From the NCBI GenBank assembly GCA_013115135.1, contig JABANP010000009.1:124001-188000 (forward strand): 64,000 nt of DNA, given 5' to 3'. Below are positions 1 through 11,323 of the stretch, piece after piece. A program made the position numbers and the translations under genes. Every line of letters starts with the position of its first letter. The stretch's first letter is position 1. The DNA comes from Perkinsus olseni. Taxonomy: Eukaryota > Perkinsozoa > Perkinsida > Perkinsidae. Below the pieces are notes generated by a model, which saw only the letters and a program-made list of their open reading frames with translations, was not told the DNA's origin and did not search any database.

Positions 1-62
1 GGACAGAGAATGAGGTGTAGCCCGGCCACTTCAATAAGACACGCACGAAATCCAAGACCACA

Positions 63-93
63 CGGTCAAGCCTCGGACTCCGAGGCTTGACCG
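63..93. repeat. Perfect 14-bp inverted repeat, 3-nt loop
   Basis: Arms 63-76 and 80-93 are exact reverse complements around the loop 'act'. Unit B has only the left arm at the matching place (near 4772), so the second arm was gained in A or lost in B. Confidence 0.85.
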
Positions 94-549
94 AGGCTCG
101 GAGCTCGCTGCTCCTTACTACCAACAATTGGCCGAGAAGGTTGAGGAGTTTCGCACCATATTTTGAGCGGGCCTTGAATCTCCGCTGTCGACAAAGGAGG
201 AGTGCGTTGATCTCGACACGACACTCCCGAGAGCCTGAGGCCGGGCTGCTTCGAAACATGGCAGTCCTCGATGATCCAACTTCTTAAGAACCCGAAACAA
301 AGATGACAAGTGACGAGCGGACTCGTGATACCCCTGGGTAGCGCGAACCCGGGCCTACAAAATTTTCGGTGATCTTCCGGGAGGAATGTAGTGTGATGTA
401 GCTCTCCACACTTCTTCTCCTGGAGCAAGCCGCAGAGACAGTACGACACGAACGGGTCCACATCGTGATGTCCTTGGGTATCCAAATCAAGGTCAGTATC
501 GCAGTAGACATCCACCGAATCTGCGAACGTACGCAGATCACCCTCCCAC

Positions 550-597
550 GGACTCTCTGGCAGAGAGTCCTACGGCCCGAGTCTCTCAGCCTGAGAG
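550..597. repeat. Two adjacent small hairpins
   Basis: The first has 8-bp perfect arms, 550-557 and 563-570, with a 5-nt loop. The second has 7-bp perfect arms, 583-589 and 591-597, around one base. They lie in non-coding sequence of unit A; function unknown. Confidence 0.6.
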
Positions 598-1749
598 CCT
601 ACGGAATCCGAAATGCATCTGTAGCTAGACTTGACGCACACTATGTGCCCCACGGAGCCTCGTGACGGGAGACATCCTCCAGTGAGGTTCAAAAGTCCTA
701 GCTGACTCTAAGGCGCGGCCACGAGGAGGGTTAAGCCGATCTAGGAAAGAAATCCGAGGGAGACGAATCTCTGGATGGTTTCCGCGTCATGAAACTCGTC
801 GTGAGGTTGACGAGCTTCCCGAGAGCGCATAGGGCCCATGCAATGGGATGAACCGAGGACGAAGCAATTGTCAGAGGTGTAAAGCTGACCCCAGACTTAT
901 TACCAAGCTCACTCCACTCGGATTTCGATGGATACAATGGCTAGTACGACGTGCAGAATTCGCATCCCACACTCCGGGGCCCGCAGCGCGGGTCTTGCCC
1001 GTGCGAATCCGCAGTTTTTCCGCCGCCACTCACTGAGCTCACGGAGTTCGCGCCTTATGGGAACTGGTGAGTAGGGTCAGGAGACACGATTGGGTGCGCG
1101 TAAAATACACGCGAAAAGGAATGGAGAGTGATACATGGCCCTGGGGACTCACCCACCGGGTGACACCCAGGGATGGATGCCGCGTTCAGAGGATCCATGG
1201 TCATCGTTTTCGAGTTGGCTCAGCCAACTTGGCTGGGAGACGGGCCACACTCGGCTGCGTGATGACAGCCTATCCTGGGTGGGAGGTCATCCGGTAATGT
1301 GATCGCGGAACAGGCTTGCCTTTGGAGAGGGCCTGAGAGTCCAGCGGAACCGGCCCACTGCGACCCGCTCAGTCTGCAGTTGACGAGCCTCGGTCGCAGA
1401 GGTCGGCTCAGCGAGCAGGCCACTTCCTGCTGGGACAGTCCTAGAGTCTTGTTCCCTGTAATACTCACCACTAACATGGACTACTTCTTGGAGTGCACAC
1501 ACGAATGGCCAGCTCACGTGCAATGTCCAACCCGTTTCGGACATTCTCGACTCATGAACGGAGCCATCCGTGGGGCTCGTATTCGCAGTCGGCTAACGGG
1601 AGGCGAAGCGCAACGTGTGCTCGTGTCAAGCACTATGGCCATGCTATGGCGTACTCATATCTTCACCAGCGTGTCTCATCGAAAAAGGATGGTATTATAC
1701 ATCTTGGAGATTTTGCAAATTCCTGGTGATGAAGGATACTCCATTTACC

Positions 1750-1780
1750 CTCGGGAAGAATAGTCATGATTCTTCCCGAG
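1750..1780. repeat. Perfect 12-bp inverted repeat, 7-nt loop
   Basis: Arms 1750-1761 and 1769-1780 are exact reverse complements. The matching place in unit B (about 5830-5865) keeps a decayed version. It could fold as a strong hairpin; it is not next to a recognised gene end. Confidence 0.8.
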
Positions 1781-2759
1781 TATGTATGTGCAGATTATAC
1801 CGTCGAGTACGTCTGATTCCTAATCTGTGATACAAGAATCTATTGCCAACACAGAAGCGCGGAAAAATTGTTCGCGAACCTGATGTGAGGAAAGGAACGC
1901 ATCTTGTCTTCCCCAAACGTTCCCAGCGATTTTCACGCGTGAGAATGACCCACTGTCCAGGGTCACGCTGATACGCACGTCTAAAATCGATTCCGGATAC
2001 AGAAAATGAACGGCACGGGAAGACCACAACTCACCTGAGTATCTGCCTGTGAATGCACTACCCCACGATGTGCTGGGGAACTGAAAAGATGCAGCATCAA
2101 TAACAAAGAGGACACTATTTCGACTTCTAAATGATGAGACTTCACTTCACCGCTCATATCGTCGAACACTTCGACGAGGAGAAGGACCTCGTCCGAGTGC
2201 TCACCTGTTTATGAATGGGGGAACTCTCTGAGTAGCGGGACGGTACTAAAAAACGGAAATATTCGATCATAGCAGGTGATGTGAGATGGTAAGCACGTCG
2301 TTTACTTACTGGCTTCTCGGACCTGGGCGAGAACGATTGTGACCTGGGCCAGTACGAAGGCACGATGAGGGTGACGAAGCATCAACGAGCAAAGCTGATG
2401 CCGAAAATCAATGAACTTCTACGACTGAGGAACAAACCTCAAACGTGGAATTCTTCAAAGCCGTGGACCGAAAGGAAGATATCTGTACGAGATTCTGCAC
2501 AAGGAACTTCTCCACGAAGCTCCCGGGATGAAAGAATACAACGCAGGGTTTTTTTGACGAAAACTACTTATATCCATGACCAATCAGAAGGGTATCGGAA
2601 AATGACAGCGAAAAAGTAGTGCTTTGCAGCGAGACGACCTGTAAAAGATTGTAAAGCATTTCCAGTCAAACAGCAGCAAACTAAACAATCTGGCACGCCA
2701 ATGACGGACGGGGCGGTTGCCGACGATCGCGCATACTCATGTCTTGTGATGATTGGCTC

Positions 2760-4013
2760 TCAAGAAATTAAAGTGATGACCGCATCGTATATGCCGCAGA
2801 TTGACCCGACAACAGAAATTACGAGGAGCGCGCCTAGGCCAGCAACCTTAATGACGGCCCATCTAGAGCCTTCCTTCAGGGGACTCCAGAGATAGAAGCC
2901 AATGTAGAATATCGAAGGATAGAAATTATGGATCAGCGAAAAGCAGACGGAACCAAGAAGGCCCACTAGACCTTGGAAGTTCGGGACAAAGATAGCAATG
3001 ATAACAGTGAAAGCGACCAAGCCACTTCGGACAAGACACGACCTGACTATCTGATCTTCTCTGATTCGAAGCGCAACTTCGAGGATGCGACTTGTGGGAT
3101 TTAACAAAACAGCATAGTGAGTGATGCACAACAACAAAATGCTACATATACAGAGATAAGCCGCGGGGCCGTATGTAGCGCTACTCTCTGTGACGGCGTC
3201 AATGATATTCTGAAACTTCGAGAGAGATGTACCCCAACCGACATAGCCAGATAATGAAACCAAAAAATAGACGAGACCAATGACACTGACTCCCCAATAG
3301 ATAACACAACGGCGGGCTGCCGGATACTTCATATCGTGCAGCACAGTAGTACTCGCGCACGTGACAGCGAACGCGAGCGTCATGCTCGCAAAGGACATCC
3401 CCAGCCCCAAAGCGCTCGGAGGATACGGTCTGTAAACAGCATCATGCTGAGTATTGTTATCCGCGACCCGAGCAAATCCCGCGTAGATGAGGGACAGCAG
3501 GAGGACAACCACCGAAGCCACGCCCACTGTACCACTGATGTAGCCTATGTGTTTCATATTGGGTAACCATGAGATGGGTAGAAGTATACCTGCCCAGATT
3601 AGTACCCAGTACTCCTGGGCAATGCCGTTATAAAGTTTATAAGAATTCTGACCAAGAAGTAGCATAAGTAAACAACACGTGCCGAGCAAAGCACCGTTCA
3701 CTCCGAATGCAACTGCGGCGACCCCCCAGCGGCCAAAAGCATCCATACCAATATCCTCGTAGCTCCGGGTATCTGGCTTCATACAGGCACGCAACAATTG
3801 AGTATACAGCATGCCCACGATACCACTAAAGATGAGAAGGGCAAACCCGAAAGCGTAGCCGGCCTCGGCTATCGCCCTAGGGAGGCTAAGAATTCCAACA
3901 CCGATACCAGTAAGCGTTATGTTGGCCACGGCAGAGATGTTGGACTGTCCACCAGAAGCTGCTAGCTCGCCCTTGATACTGTCTAATGTGCCGCTCGGTT
4001 GTCTCATCGGCAT
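2760..4013 (-). CDS. Amino-acid permease, AAAP family (copy 1)
   Basis: Single-exon gene for a 417-residue multi-pass membrane protein. The N-terminal motif 'TGIGVGILSLPRAIAEAG' is the signature of the amino acid/auxin permease family (Aa_trans; SLC36/SLC38-like), which moves amino acids across plasma or vacuolar membranes with protons or sodium. About 10-11 hydrophobic segments follow, with a conserved Gly/Pro-rich last third ('VPNFQGLVGLLGS'). I chose the ATG at 4013 because the two paralogues start at the same distance from the shared 'GQSN' block; an upstream TTG is not a eukaryotic start. The protein is nearly identical to the gene at 6882-8135 except at both ends. Substrate cannot be told from sequence. 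Confidence 0.9.
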   Translation of the reverse strand: MPMRQPSGTLDSIKGELAASGGQSNISAVANITLTGIGVGILSLPRAIAEAGYAFGFALLIFSGIVGMLYTQLLRACMKPDTRSYEDIGMDAFGRWGVAAVAFGVNGALLGTCCLLMLLLGQNSYKLYNGIAQEYWVLIWAGILLPISWLPNMKHIGYISGTVGVASVVVLLLSLIYAGFARVADNNTQHDAVYRPYPPSALGLGMSFASMTLAFAVTCASTTVLHDMKYPAARRCVIYWGVSVIGLVYFLVSLSGYVGWGTSLSKFQNIIDAVTESSATYGPAAYLCICSILLLCITHYAVLLNPTSRILEVALRIREDQIVRSCLVRSGLVAFTVIIAIFVPNFQGLVGLLGSVCFSLIHNFYPSIFYIGFYLWSPLKEGSRWAVIKVAGLGALLVISVVGSICGIYDAVITLIS

Positions 4014-5791
4014 AACGATCAACGAGGAGTTCGGAACAACTGCCGGAGATATCCCTCAAGATATCAACGTCCCTATGGATGGAGTGACGAGGCGATACCA
4101 TCCTGCACGGCGGGATGCGTGTACCAATCCTCCCGAGGAGTCCACAGCAGGTAAACTGCCGTAGACTCCTCCCTAGGAGAGGGTTGACACAAGGAGCCTC
4201 CTTGAAGGAGGCAAATGGGAATTTCTCAACCGAAGGCGCTACCATACTCTAAGACTCAACACCGGGGACGATGTAACAACGAAAAGTCCGATGGGCGCAT
4301 TATAATTGTACTCGTGGGGAAACTCGGCCATGGTGGCGACTGCCTATTTTCACGTCCGTGAAATGCGATGCCATTCACTCATGGGAGGGAGGCTGGCTGC
4401 GAGGTTCCTTCGATAATGGTCGAGTCCCTCCATGCTGAGCTAATACAAAGCCAATACAAACTAGATAACCCATCGAGAATCTCGATTCGAGATACGCAGC
4501 TTTCGAAAATTCATCGTTGATGACGCTCATCTGATGGTAGCTTACGCGACTCTTGTAACGGGGGGTAACTATAAAAATACCGGAAAACTCGGTAACTTCA
4601 CGAAGACCTACGCTACATTAATAAGCGTGCCCACGCCTGCACAACCGAATCACCCGGGTATCAGGCTGAGCCGCACTGCGAACCATACTCATCCTGGATG
4701 AGTCATCCACGTGGACAGAGTGAGGGGTAGCCCGGTCGTTCAATAAGATACGCACGAAAGTCGGGACCACGCGGTCAAGCCTCGGAGCTCGCTGCTCCTC
4801 ACTACCAACGATTGCCCGAGGAGGTTTAGGAGTTGCACACCATATCTTGAACGGACCTTGAACCTCCACTCTCGACAAATTACGAGCTCGTTGATCTCGA
4901 CACGACAGTCCCGAGACTCTCGGGCCGAGAGCATGAAGACCGGCTGTTTCAGAACTGGCTGTCCCTCGATAATCCAGCCTCGCCGTGATACCCGCCGGTA
5001 GTCAGAGACGGGGCATACAAAATTTCGCATGATCTTCTGGGAAGAACGCACCCTGTGGGTCGCACTGAGCCCGGTGGCTACAGAGATGAGCCAGAATTAA
5101 TGGTGATGCGTGGCTATAGGTCTGCAGCAGCTCCCGTTTTTACATGGGGAAAGGCCGCCCCTCGAAGGAAAGCGAAGCAATGAGAGGCAGAAACAGTCTT
5201 GGAAGTTCGGGTCCGAAAGGCCTAGCGTCCGCAAAGCTTGCGCCTAAGCAGTGTCAGGCCGATATCGGAAGTCGTCTTCTGGATGGACTCGGGATGAACT
5301 TCCACGTCACGAAGCTCGTCGTGCCAGTTGACTCGTCTTCCCAGTGGAAAGTTCCCACCCGGGTGACTCATCGGAGAAAGTGTTCAAAATTTCGTGGGCA
5401 CTGTGGTTGGAATGAGTCCCAAAACCCTTAGACTGAGCTGCAGGTTCGCGACGTAGACTCCATCTGCGTCGAGGACCTACGCTAAGCCCGCTAAAGACAG
5501 AGTCCCTTTAACAACCGTTCGTTACGGAGAAGAGGGAGAATAATTTTGGCATTCAGGAAGGGCGAGAGGCTGCCCGTTGAGCGCCATACCACCTTACCGT
5601 AACGAGCCTCAGCTGCAAGCTACTGCAGGATGGGCCAACAGAAACTCTGGCCAGGCCCACGCAGGCCAGAGTTACGACCTTCGTCAAATTTCGCACCAGA
5701 TAACGACTTGCCCTAATCTTACACATTTCTCATTCTCAGGAATTTGCAGAATTCCTGAAAATCAAGGCTATAGAATGGATAGTATCGATTA

Positions 5792-5817
5792 AATTAGTCG
5801 ACTAATTCGATTAATCG
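5792..5817. repeat. AT-rich palindromes
   Basis: A 16-bp perfect palindrome (5792-5807) is followed directly by a 10-bp palindrome (5808-5817). They are in the non-coding part of unit B and have no equivalent in unit A. Confidence 0.6.
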
Positions 5818-6881
5818 GATTAATTCACCGGGGAGAATGATCATCCTTCCTGCCGGGTATGATTGTTCTAGTCTTATTTCTGACCGCGCCTAATACTCAA
5901 TCTGTCGTACTAGAATGTACGGCAGGTACACAATCCCGAGATCTGAGCTTGCTCAGACGAGGATAATGAAGCGCCTTTCGTTACCGGTATGTTCCGAAAA
6001 AACTTCGGGGGCGTAGCTCTCGGGAGCTGAAGCGTCTCATTTTTGCAGGTCACTCTAATTTCGACGTCTACAACGGATTCCCGATACTGAATGCTCATTA
6101 CGGATCGTAACTCACGGTTGATCCGGCAAACGTACACAACCGAAAATCCGAACTCACCTGGATCGCCGCCCAGACTGTGGATTCGCTACACCACGATGTG
6201 CTTGGAAACTGAAAAGGACGCGGCATCGACAAAACGAGGATACTATTTCGACTACTAGATTATAAGTGACACTTCACCGCTCATATCGCGAAACACAACT
6301 ACGAGAGAGGAAAACCGCGTCCGAGGGCCCATCAGTTTTTCAGTGCAAGAACTCTCTAAAAAGCGGCACGGCCCCGAAAAACGCAAAGTTCTGAATCGTA
6401 GCAGGTGATGTGAGATGTAGTTAAGCACGTCGTTCACTTACCGACTCCACGAACGTGGCCGAGAAAGACCATGAGAGCTGTGATGAAGCATTGACGAGAA
6501 GAGCTGGCAGCGGGGGATCCATCAATTTTTCCCGATAAGCAATAGACCGTAGGCGTATGATCATCCGAAGCGGCCGCTTCTAGCAGTAAAGTGAAAGAAT
6601 GGTATTCCAAACAAGAACCTCCGAGCACCCGGAATCTAAGAATACAACGCGGGGTTTGTGGCGAGACCTACTGACACTTATGACCGATGGCAAGGGTTGA
6701 GACAGACGACCACAAAAGACTACAGTAAAGGAGCAAGACGCTTCACAGCGAGACGACATGCACAAGATCGTAAGGTGGTTCGAGGATGCAGCAGCAAACA
6801 GAAGACGTTTCGGCACGCCCGAGACTGACCAAGTTGTTGATGATGGCCACGAACACAGTCACGCATCGAAGCAGTTGACCC

Positions 6882-8135
6882 TCAGGAAATAAGAGTAATG
6901 ACTGCATCGTATATGCCGCAGATTGACCCTATCACGGAGATGATGAGGAGAGTGGTGAGACCTGCAACTTTCATCATGGCTCGTCCGGAGCGTTCTTTTA
7001 GTGGCTTGAGCAAGAAGAGACGGATATAAAATATCGAGGGATAGAAGTTGTGAATAAGGGAATAACAAACAGAACCAAGAAGGCCCACAAGACCTTGGAA
7101 GTTCGGGACAAAGATGGCAATGATAACAGTGAAAGCGACCAAGCCACTTCGGACAAGACACGACCTGACTATCTGATCTTCTCTGATTCGAAGCGCAACT
7201 TCGAGGATGCGACTCGTGGGATTCAACATAACAGCATAGTGAGTGATGCACAACAACAAAATGCTACATATACAGAGATAAGCCGCGGGGCCGTATGTAG
7301 CGCTACTCTCTGTGACGGCGTCAATGATATTCTGAAACTTCGAGAGAGATGTACCCCAACCGACATAGCCAGATAATGAAACCAAAAAATAGACGAGACC
7401 AATGACACTGACTCCCCAATAGATGACACAACGGCCCGCTGCCGGATACTTCATATCGTGCAGCACAGTAGTACTCGCGCACGTGACGGCAAACGCAAGC
7501 GTCATGCTCGCGAAGGACATCCCCAGCCCCAAAGCGCTCGGAGGATACGGTCTGTAAACAGCATCATGCTGGGTATTGTTATCCGCGACCCGAGCAAATC
7601 CTGTGTAGATGAGAGTCAGCAGGAGGACGACCACCGAAGCCACGCCCACTGTGCTACTGATGTAGCCAATGTGTTTCATATTGGGTAACCATGAGATGGG
7701 TAGAAGTATACCTGCCCAGATTAGTACCCAGTACTCCTGGGCAATGCCGTTATAAAGTTTATAAGAATTCTGACCAAGAAGTAGCATAAGTAAACAACAC
7801 GTGCCGAGCAAAGCACCGTTCACTCCGAATGCAACTGCGGCGACCCCCCAGCGGCCAAAAGCATCCATACCGATATCCTCGTAACTCCGGGTATCTGGCT
7901 TCATACAGGCACGCAACAATTGAGTATACAGCATGCCCACGATACCACTAAAGATGAGAAGGGCAAACCCGAAAGCGTAGCCGGCCTCGGCTATCGCCCT
8001 AGGGAGGCTGAGCATACCAACACCGATACCAGTCAGCGCTATGTTGGCCACGGCAGAGATGTTGGACTGCCCCTGTGACGATGTTGATTCGACTTTGATG
8101 CTTTCCGAGGTATCTGAAGACTTCGGAAGAGACAT
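6882..8135 (-). CDS. Amino-acid permease, AAAP family (copy 2)
   Basis: Single-exon, 417 residues, tandem paralogue of 2760-4013 with the same family motif ('TGIGVGMLSLPRAIAEAG') and the same multi-pass layout. An in-frame ATG lies 78 bp upstream (8213), but the start at 8135 gives the same length as copy 1 and is preferred. The middle of the gene matches copy 1 almost base for base, including synonymous sites. The last ~55 codons and first ~20 codons differ in many places, for example 'IRLFLLKPLKERSG' against 'IGFYLWSPLKEGSR'. Transport function is family knowledge; substrate is unknown. Confidence 0.9.
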   Translation of the reverse strand: MSLPKSSDTSESIKVESTSSQGQSNISAVANIALTGIGVGMLSLPRAIAEAGYAFGFALLIFSGIVGMLYTQLLRACMKPDTRSYEDIGMDAFGRWGVAAVAFGVNGALLGTCCLLMLLLGQNSYKLYNGIAQEYWVLIWAGILLPISWLPNMKHIGYISSTVGVASVVVLLLTLIYTGFARVADNNTQHDAVYRPYPPSALGLGMSFASMTLAFAVTCASTTVLHDMKYPAAGRCVIYWGVSVIGLVYFLVSLSGYVGWGTSLSKFQNIIDAVTESSATYGPAAYLCICSILLLCITHYAVMLNPTSRILEVALRIREDQIVRSCLVRSGLVAFTVIIAIFVPNFQGLVGLLGSVCYSLIHNFYPSIFYIRLFLLKPLKERSGRAMMKVAGLTTLLIISVIGSICGIYDAVITLIS

Positions 8136-9539
8136 GAGGATTAGTGAAGGTATAAACCTGAGCAAAGTTTCGGTAGAGCGATACACACACCCGTTGACGA
8201 GGAGCATCACCAAGAAGAATACATAAGACTGCTGAGCTTGTACGACAGATCACCACTAATTTAGCCTACGGTGTGTGTACAAGACAGCACTGCAACTCCG
8301 CCCCCGGGTATTTGAGACGAGTGGTGAAACCGAAAGAGAAGGGGATTAAGAACGAATGATGGCCTGTAGCGTGGCACGCTATGCCTGCCCAGTACCGTAA
8401 TCTTGCACGCATACTCACGCACGCGTATGCGAGGCGCAAAACAAAACCAGATGTCAATAGGAATCAACCGTGAGAATATAATGGTAGTTGCAGCCATAAA
8501 CTCCAAGCGCAGTACGGAGCAGGTGCTGATCGCACGCTTATCACACGGTTCATAAGTGCGACCCTTTTCGCCTTCATATCGGTGGCGACAGGGGAAAACT
8601 GAATGGGAAAGAAATGCGTCAAAATTTCCGTCGATTGCTGCGCACCCAGCCTCGGGGCCAGGTGAGCAAACAGCAAGCACCGGTGAACTCAACTAAGGTT
8701 GCTTAATAAGCAGCCCTTATCATATATTCCAACGCTGCTCAACAGTATAACCAGCCTCGCAGTCGCCGGCCCTACCGGTAGGTACTGCACGCACGGTACA
8801 TGGCGCTAGAATCAGTAGGGGGTCTGCCAGTCTTATCGACGCCCCAACGAGTGGCCTAACGGCGAGATTCTTGATCAGTTTGCTCAGCAGAGGGAGAACT
8901 CGAAGCGTAGTGATCCTCAGGACCCTTGACCGAGGAAAGGCGATGAAGCATCGTGAGGTGCACGCATCAGCGCAGAACGTCGCCTTCATTTTGCACGCAT
9001 GCACAACGAGGAGTGGCTCTTCGGAAGACTAGTCGGGTTGAAGCTGGGTCGAATAAATCCGAGCATCTTCTATCTCATTCTACACAGCAACTATCCAATA
9101 GGATTTTCCTCAGAAAATACGACACGTACCCATCGACGACAAGGTTAACCCATCCCCGCCCAACCCATGATTTAGAGCACTAGCAAAACAAACTGAGCTG
9201 TCTAGGAACACGAAATGTGAAACGGACCAGTAGTGCCGTGAGGCGAACACCGACAACGACAATCGCTATGAGGCGACATACGGAATGGAACGAGGCAGCC
9301 AAAGGGATTAGCAAGGCACCTTATGATCACTCACATGAGCGCGTTTATTATACAGCAACAACGATAACAGTATCCTGACGAACGAGCTGAACTCCGGACG
9401 TCGAATAGCACTGCTAACAGTATAAGCAAAATCGCGAATCAGAAACGAATGAATGGCGATCGAATCAGGAACGAGAATTTTGCGGGATTACGAATAATGA
9501 AAAGACAATGCGAAGAAACCGGTTCAGGATAACTTCATG
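8136..9539. other. Intergenic, no gene recognised
   Basis: About 1.4 kb between permease copies 2 and 3. Open frames here are short and lack family features. It must hold the promoter of copy 2 and the 3' end of copy 3. Confidence 0.5.
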
Positions 9540-10772
9540 TTACGCGCATAGCTCTTTAATAGCCGCATATACACCGAACCCAGAACCTATGACAGAGATG
9601 AACATCAGAAAGCAAAGAAAGAGTGTCGTAGCGATCCACTTAGGTGTGCCGAAGATCTTCTCGCCCTTCAGGTATGAGAGGCGAAGATAGAAGACAGACG
9701 GATAGATGTTGTGGATTAGCGAAAAACAGATGGACCCAAGGAGATTGATAAGGGCAGAGAAGCTAGGGACAAATATCGCTACCAGGACAGTAACAGCAAC
9801 AAGACAGCTTCTCAACAAACACGACCTCACAATCTGATTACTCTTGATACCAACCCACTCCTCGAAGATACGACAAGCAGGATTCATCATAACAACATAA
9901 TGGGTGGCACAAACGATGAGGATGCCCACAATACACGTGGTAGCGACCGCAGAGTTTTGCCCTGGTACTGGAGCCATTGCGTTGATGATGGTATCATAGT
10001 GCAATAGCTCCTGTCCCCAACCAATATAGCCTCCCAATGAGGCTGCTAAGAATAGCAGAATGAGGCTAATAAATGCTATCAAAAGCACCTTGGACTGTGC
10101 TTCTGGGTGTCTCATATCTTTTAAAATAGTCGTGGTGGTACTTGTCACCGCATAAGAAAACGTCAACGTAGAGAATGTCGTGCCCAGCCCAACTACTGAA
10201 ATTGGCGCTGCTCGATATGGCACCGACGTCGTAGTTTGCACCCGCTGTTGAACGCCGGCAACGACGATCGTCACGAGAACCACGAAAACGGCCGCTACAC
10301 CCACAGTACCGCTGAAGTATCCCACTTGCTTCATTGTCCGCAGGCAAGCTAACGGCAGCATAACTGCCGTCCATATGAGAATCCAATACGTCTGGCTGAT
10401 TTCCGGAGCCAGAAGCACAGAATTTTGCCCCAGTAGCAGCATAAGCAGGCACCCTGTACCCACGAGAGCAACGTTTAGTGCGACGGTTACTGACATCATA
10501 CCTGGATACCCGAAAGCATCTCGGCCGATATCTTCATAATTTCGAGTATTCGAGCTCATACATTTCCGCAGCAAGTGGGTGTCCAGAAGACCCTCAGCCC
10601 CACATGCAAGTAAAAGAATGAAACCCAAAACGTACCCGGCCTGAGCTATGGCTCCAGGCAGTCCAAGCATCCCAACACCGATGCCAGTGAGAATGATGTT
10701 CACCACGGCGGAGAAATTAGACTGTCCGGTCTCCGCCACTGAGACCTTACTGGATTCCGATGATATTGACAT
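9540..10772 (-). CDS. Amino-acid permease, AAAP family (copy 3, diverged)
   Basis: Single-exon, 410 residues. It shares the layout and motifs of the two permeases to its left ('TGIGVGMLGLPGAIAQAG', 'NYEDIGRDAFG', 'VPSFSALINLLGS') but is much more diverged, so it is an older duplicate. The open frame runs 47 codons further upstream. I chose the ATG at 10772 because 'MSISSESSK' lines up with the start of copy 2 and the upstream part is not membrane-like or conserved. All three permeases are on the same strand, forming a small tandem family. Substrate is unknown. Confidence 0.88.
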   Translation of the reverse strand: MSISSESSKVSVAETGQSNFSAVVNIILTGIGVGMLGLPGAIAQAGYVLGFILLLACGAEGLLDTHLLRKCMSSNTRNYEDIGRDAFGYPGMMSVTVALNVALVGTGCLLMLLLGQNSVLLAPEISQTYWILIWTAVMLPLACLRTMKQVGYFSGTVGVAAVFVVLVTIVVAGVQQRVQTTTSVPYRAAPISVVGLGTTFSTLTFSYAVTSTTTTILKDMRHPEAQSKVLLIAFISLILLFLAASLGGYIGWGQELLHYDTIINAMAPVPGQNSAVATTCIVGILIVCATHYVVMMNPACRIFEEWVGIKSNQIVRSCLLRSCLVAVTVLVAIFVPSFSALINLLGSICFSLIHNIYPSVFYLRLSYLKGEKIFGTPKWIATTLFLCFLMFISVIGSGFGVYAAIKELCA

Positions 10773-11250
10773 AAGAAAGAAAGCGACGTAACTAACTTCG
10801 AGAGAGGTAAGATAGTCCCTAGAAGGAGAATTCAGCTCGCCAGCACGTAGTTGACCAACAAACGAAATGATCAGGAACTGCCAGTACTGACCATTCAACT
10901 GGGATAACCGCAAGGCTGTATAAGTTTAGTGCAAACACACCAGTCCAGCAACTCTCCCACATTTAACCGAAGTAAAGTTCAACCGACTTCACCATTTTCC
11001 AGCTATGAATGATAGCGGGAATGCAGTAGGCGGTATTCTCGACATCGTGCTCAGCACTCACATAATGTGAGTCACATTGTACTATATTTCCCACGGAGCA
11101 CACGAAACTCGTACGATTCGTACGGTACGAAGAATTAAAACAGCATGCCGCCAACAACCCCCCAGCGTTTTGGTTTGATGAGAATCTCGCTCGCCCGTCC
11201 TCGACACGTCACAAGCAGATCTGAGCAGAGGAGCGAAGCTCAAAGTCCAA
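10773..11250. other. Intergenic, no gene recognised
   Basis: 478 bp between permease copy 3 and the tRNA gene. It should hold the promoter of copy 3. No other feature seen. Confidence 0.4.
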
Positions 11251-11323
11251 GCGGCTTTGGCGCAGTAGGTAGCGCGTAGGTCTCATAATCCTAAGGTCGC
11301 GAGTTCGATCCTCGCAGGCCGCA
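11251..11323 (+). tRNA. trnM(CAT): tRNA-Met (elongator, anticodon CAT)
   Basis: A 73-nt cloverleaf can be drawn completely: 7-bp acceptor stem (GCGGCTT with AGGCCGC, one G-U pair), D stem GCGC/GCGC, anticodon loop CTCATAA, 5-nt variable loop, T stem GCGAG/CTCGC with loop TTCGATC, discriminator A. There is no intron and CCA is not encoded. The T-T mismatch at the base of the anticodon loop (positions 31-39) also occurs in animal elongator tRNA-Met. The D- and T-arm sequences fit the internal A and B boxes of a Pol III gene. Confidence 0.95.

Larger units (their letters stand above)
1..4013. repeat. Segmental duplication, unit A
   Basis: Unit A matches unit B (4713-8135) in the same order and orientation. 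Anchors are the opening 'ggacagag..gtagcccgg' block (1 versus 4713), the block near 780-820 versus 5297-5340, the block near 1760 versus 5834, and the permease gene. The offset between copies changes from about 4.7 kb to 4.1 kb, so indels are spread through the non-coding part. The non-coding 2.7 kb is clearly diverged, whereas the core of the permease gene is almost identical. I see no convincing gene in 1-2700: the open frames there are short, not preserved between the two copies, and lack family features. Confidence 0.8.
4713..8135. repeat. Segmental duplication, unit B
   Basis: Second copy of the segment described for 1-4013. Similarity stops close to the permease start codon: the sequence upstream of 8135 does not match that upstream of 4013. 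The 2.1 kb at 4713-6881 is the diverged 3' flank and shows no convincing gene. The stretch between the units (4014-4712, about 700 bp) also shows no gene. Confidence 0.8.

Noticed and set aside
66..515. 149-codon minus-strand open frame in unit A
   Set aside because: The matching part of unit B has the same bases but a broken frame, so it is repeat sequence rather than a conserved gene.
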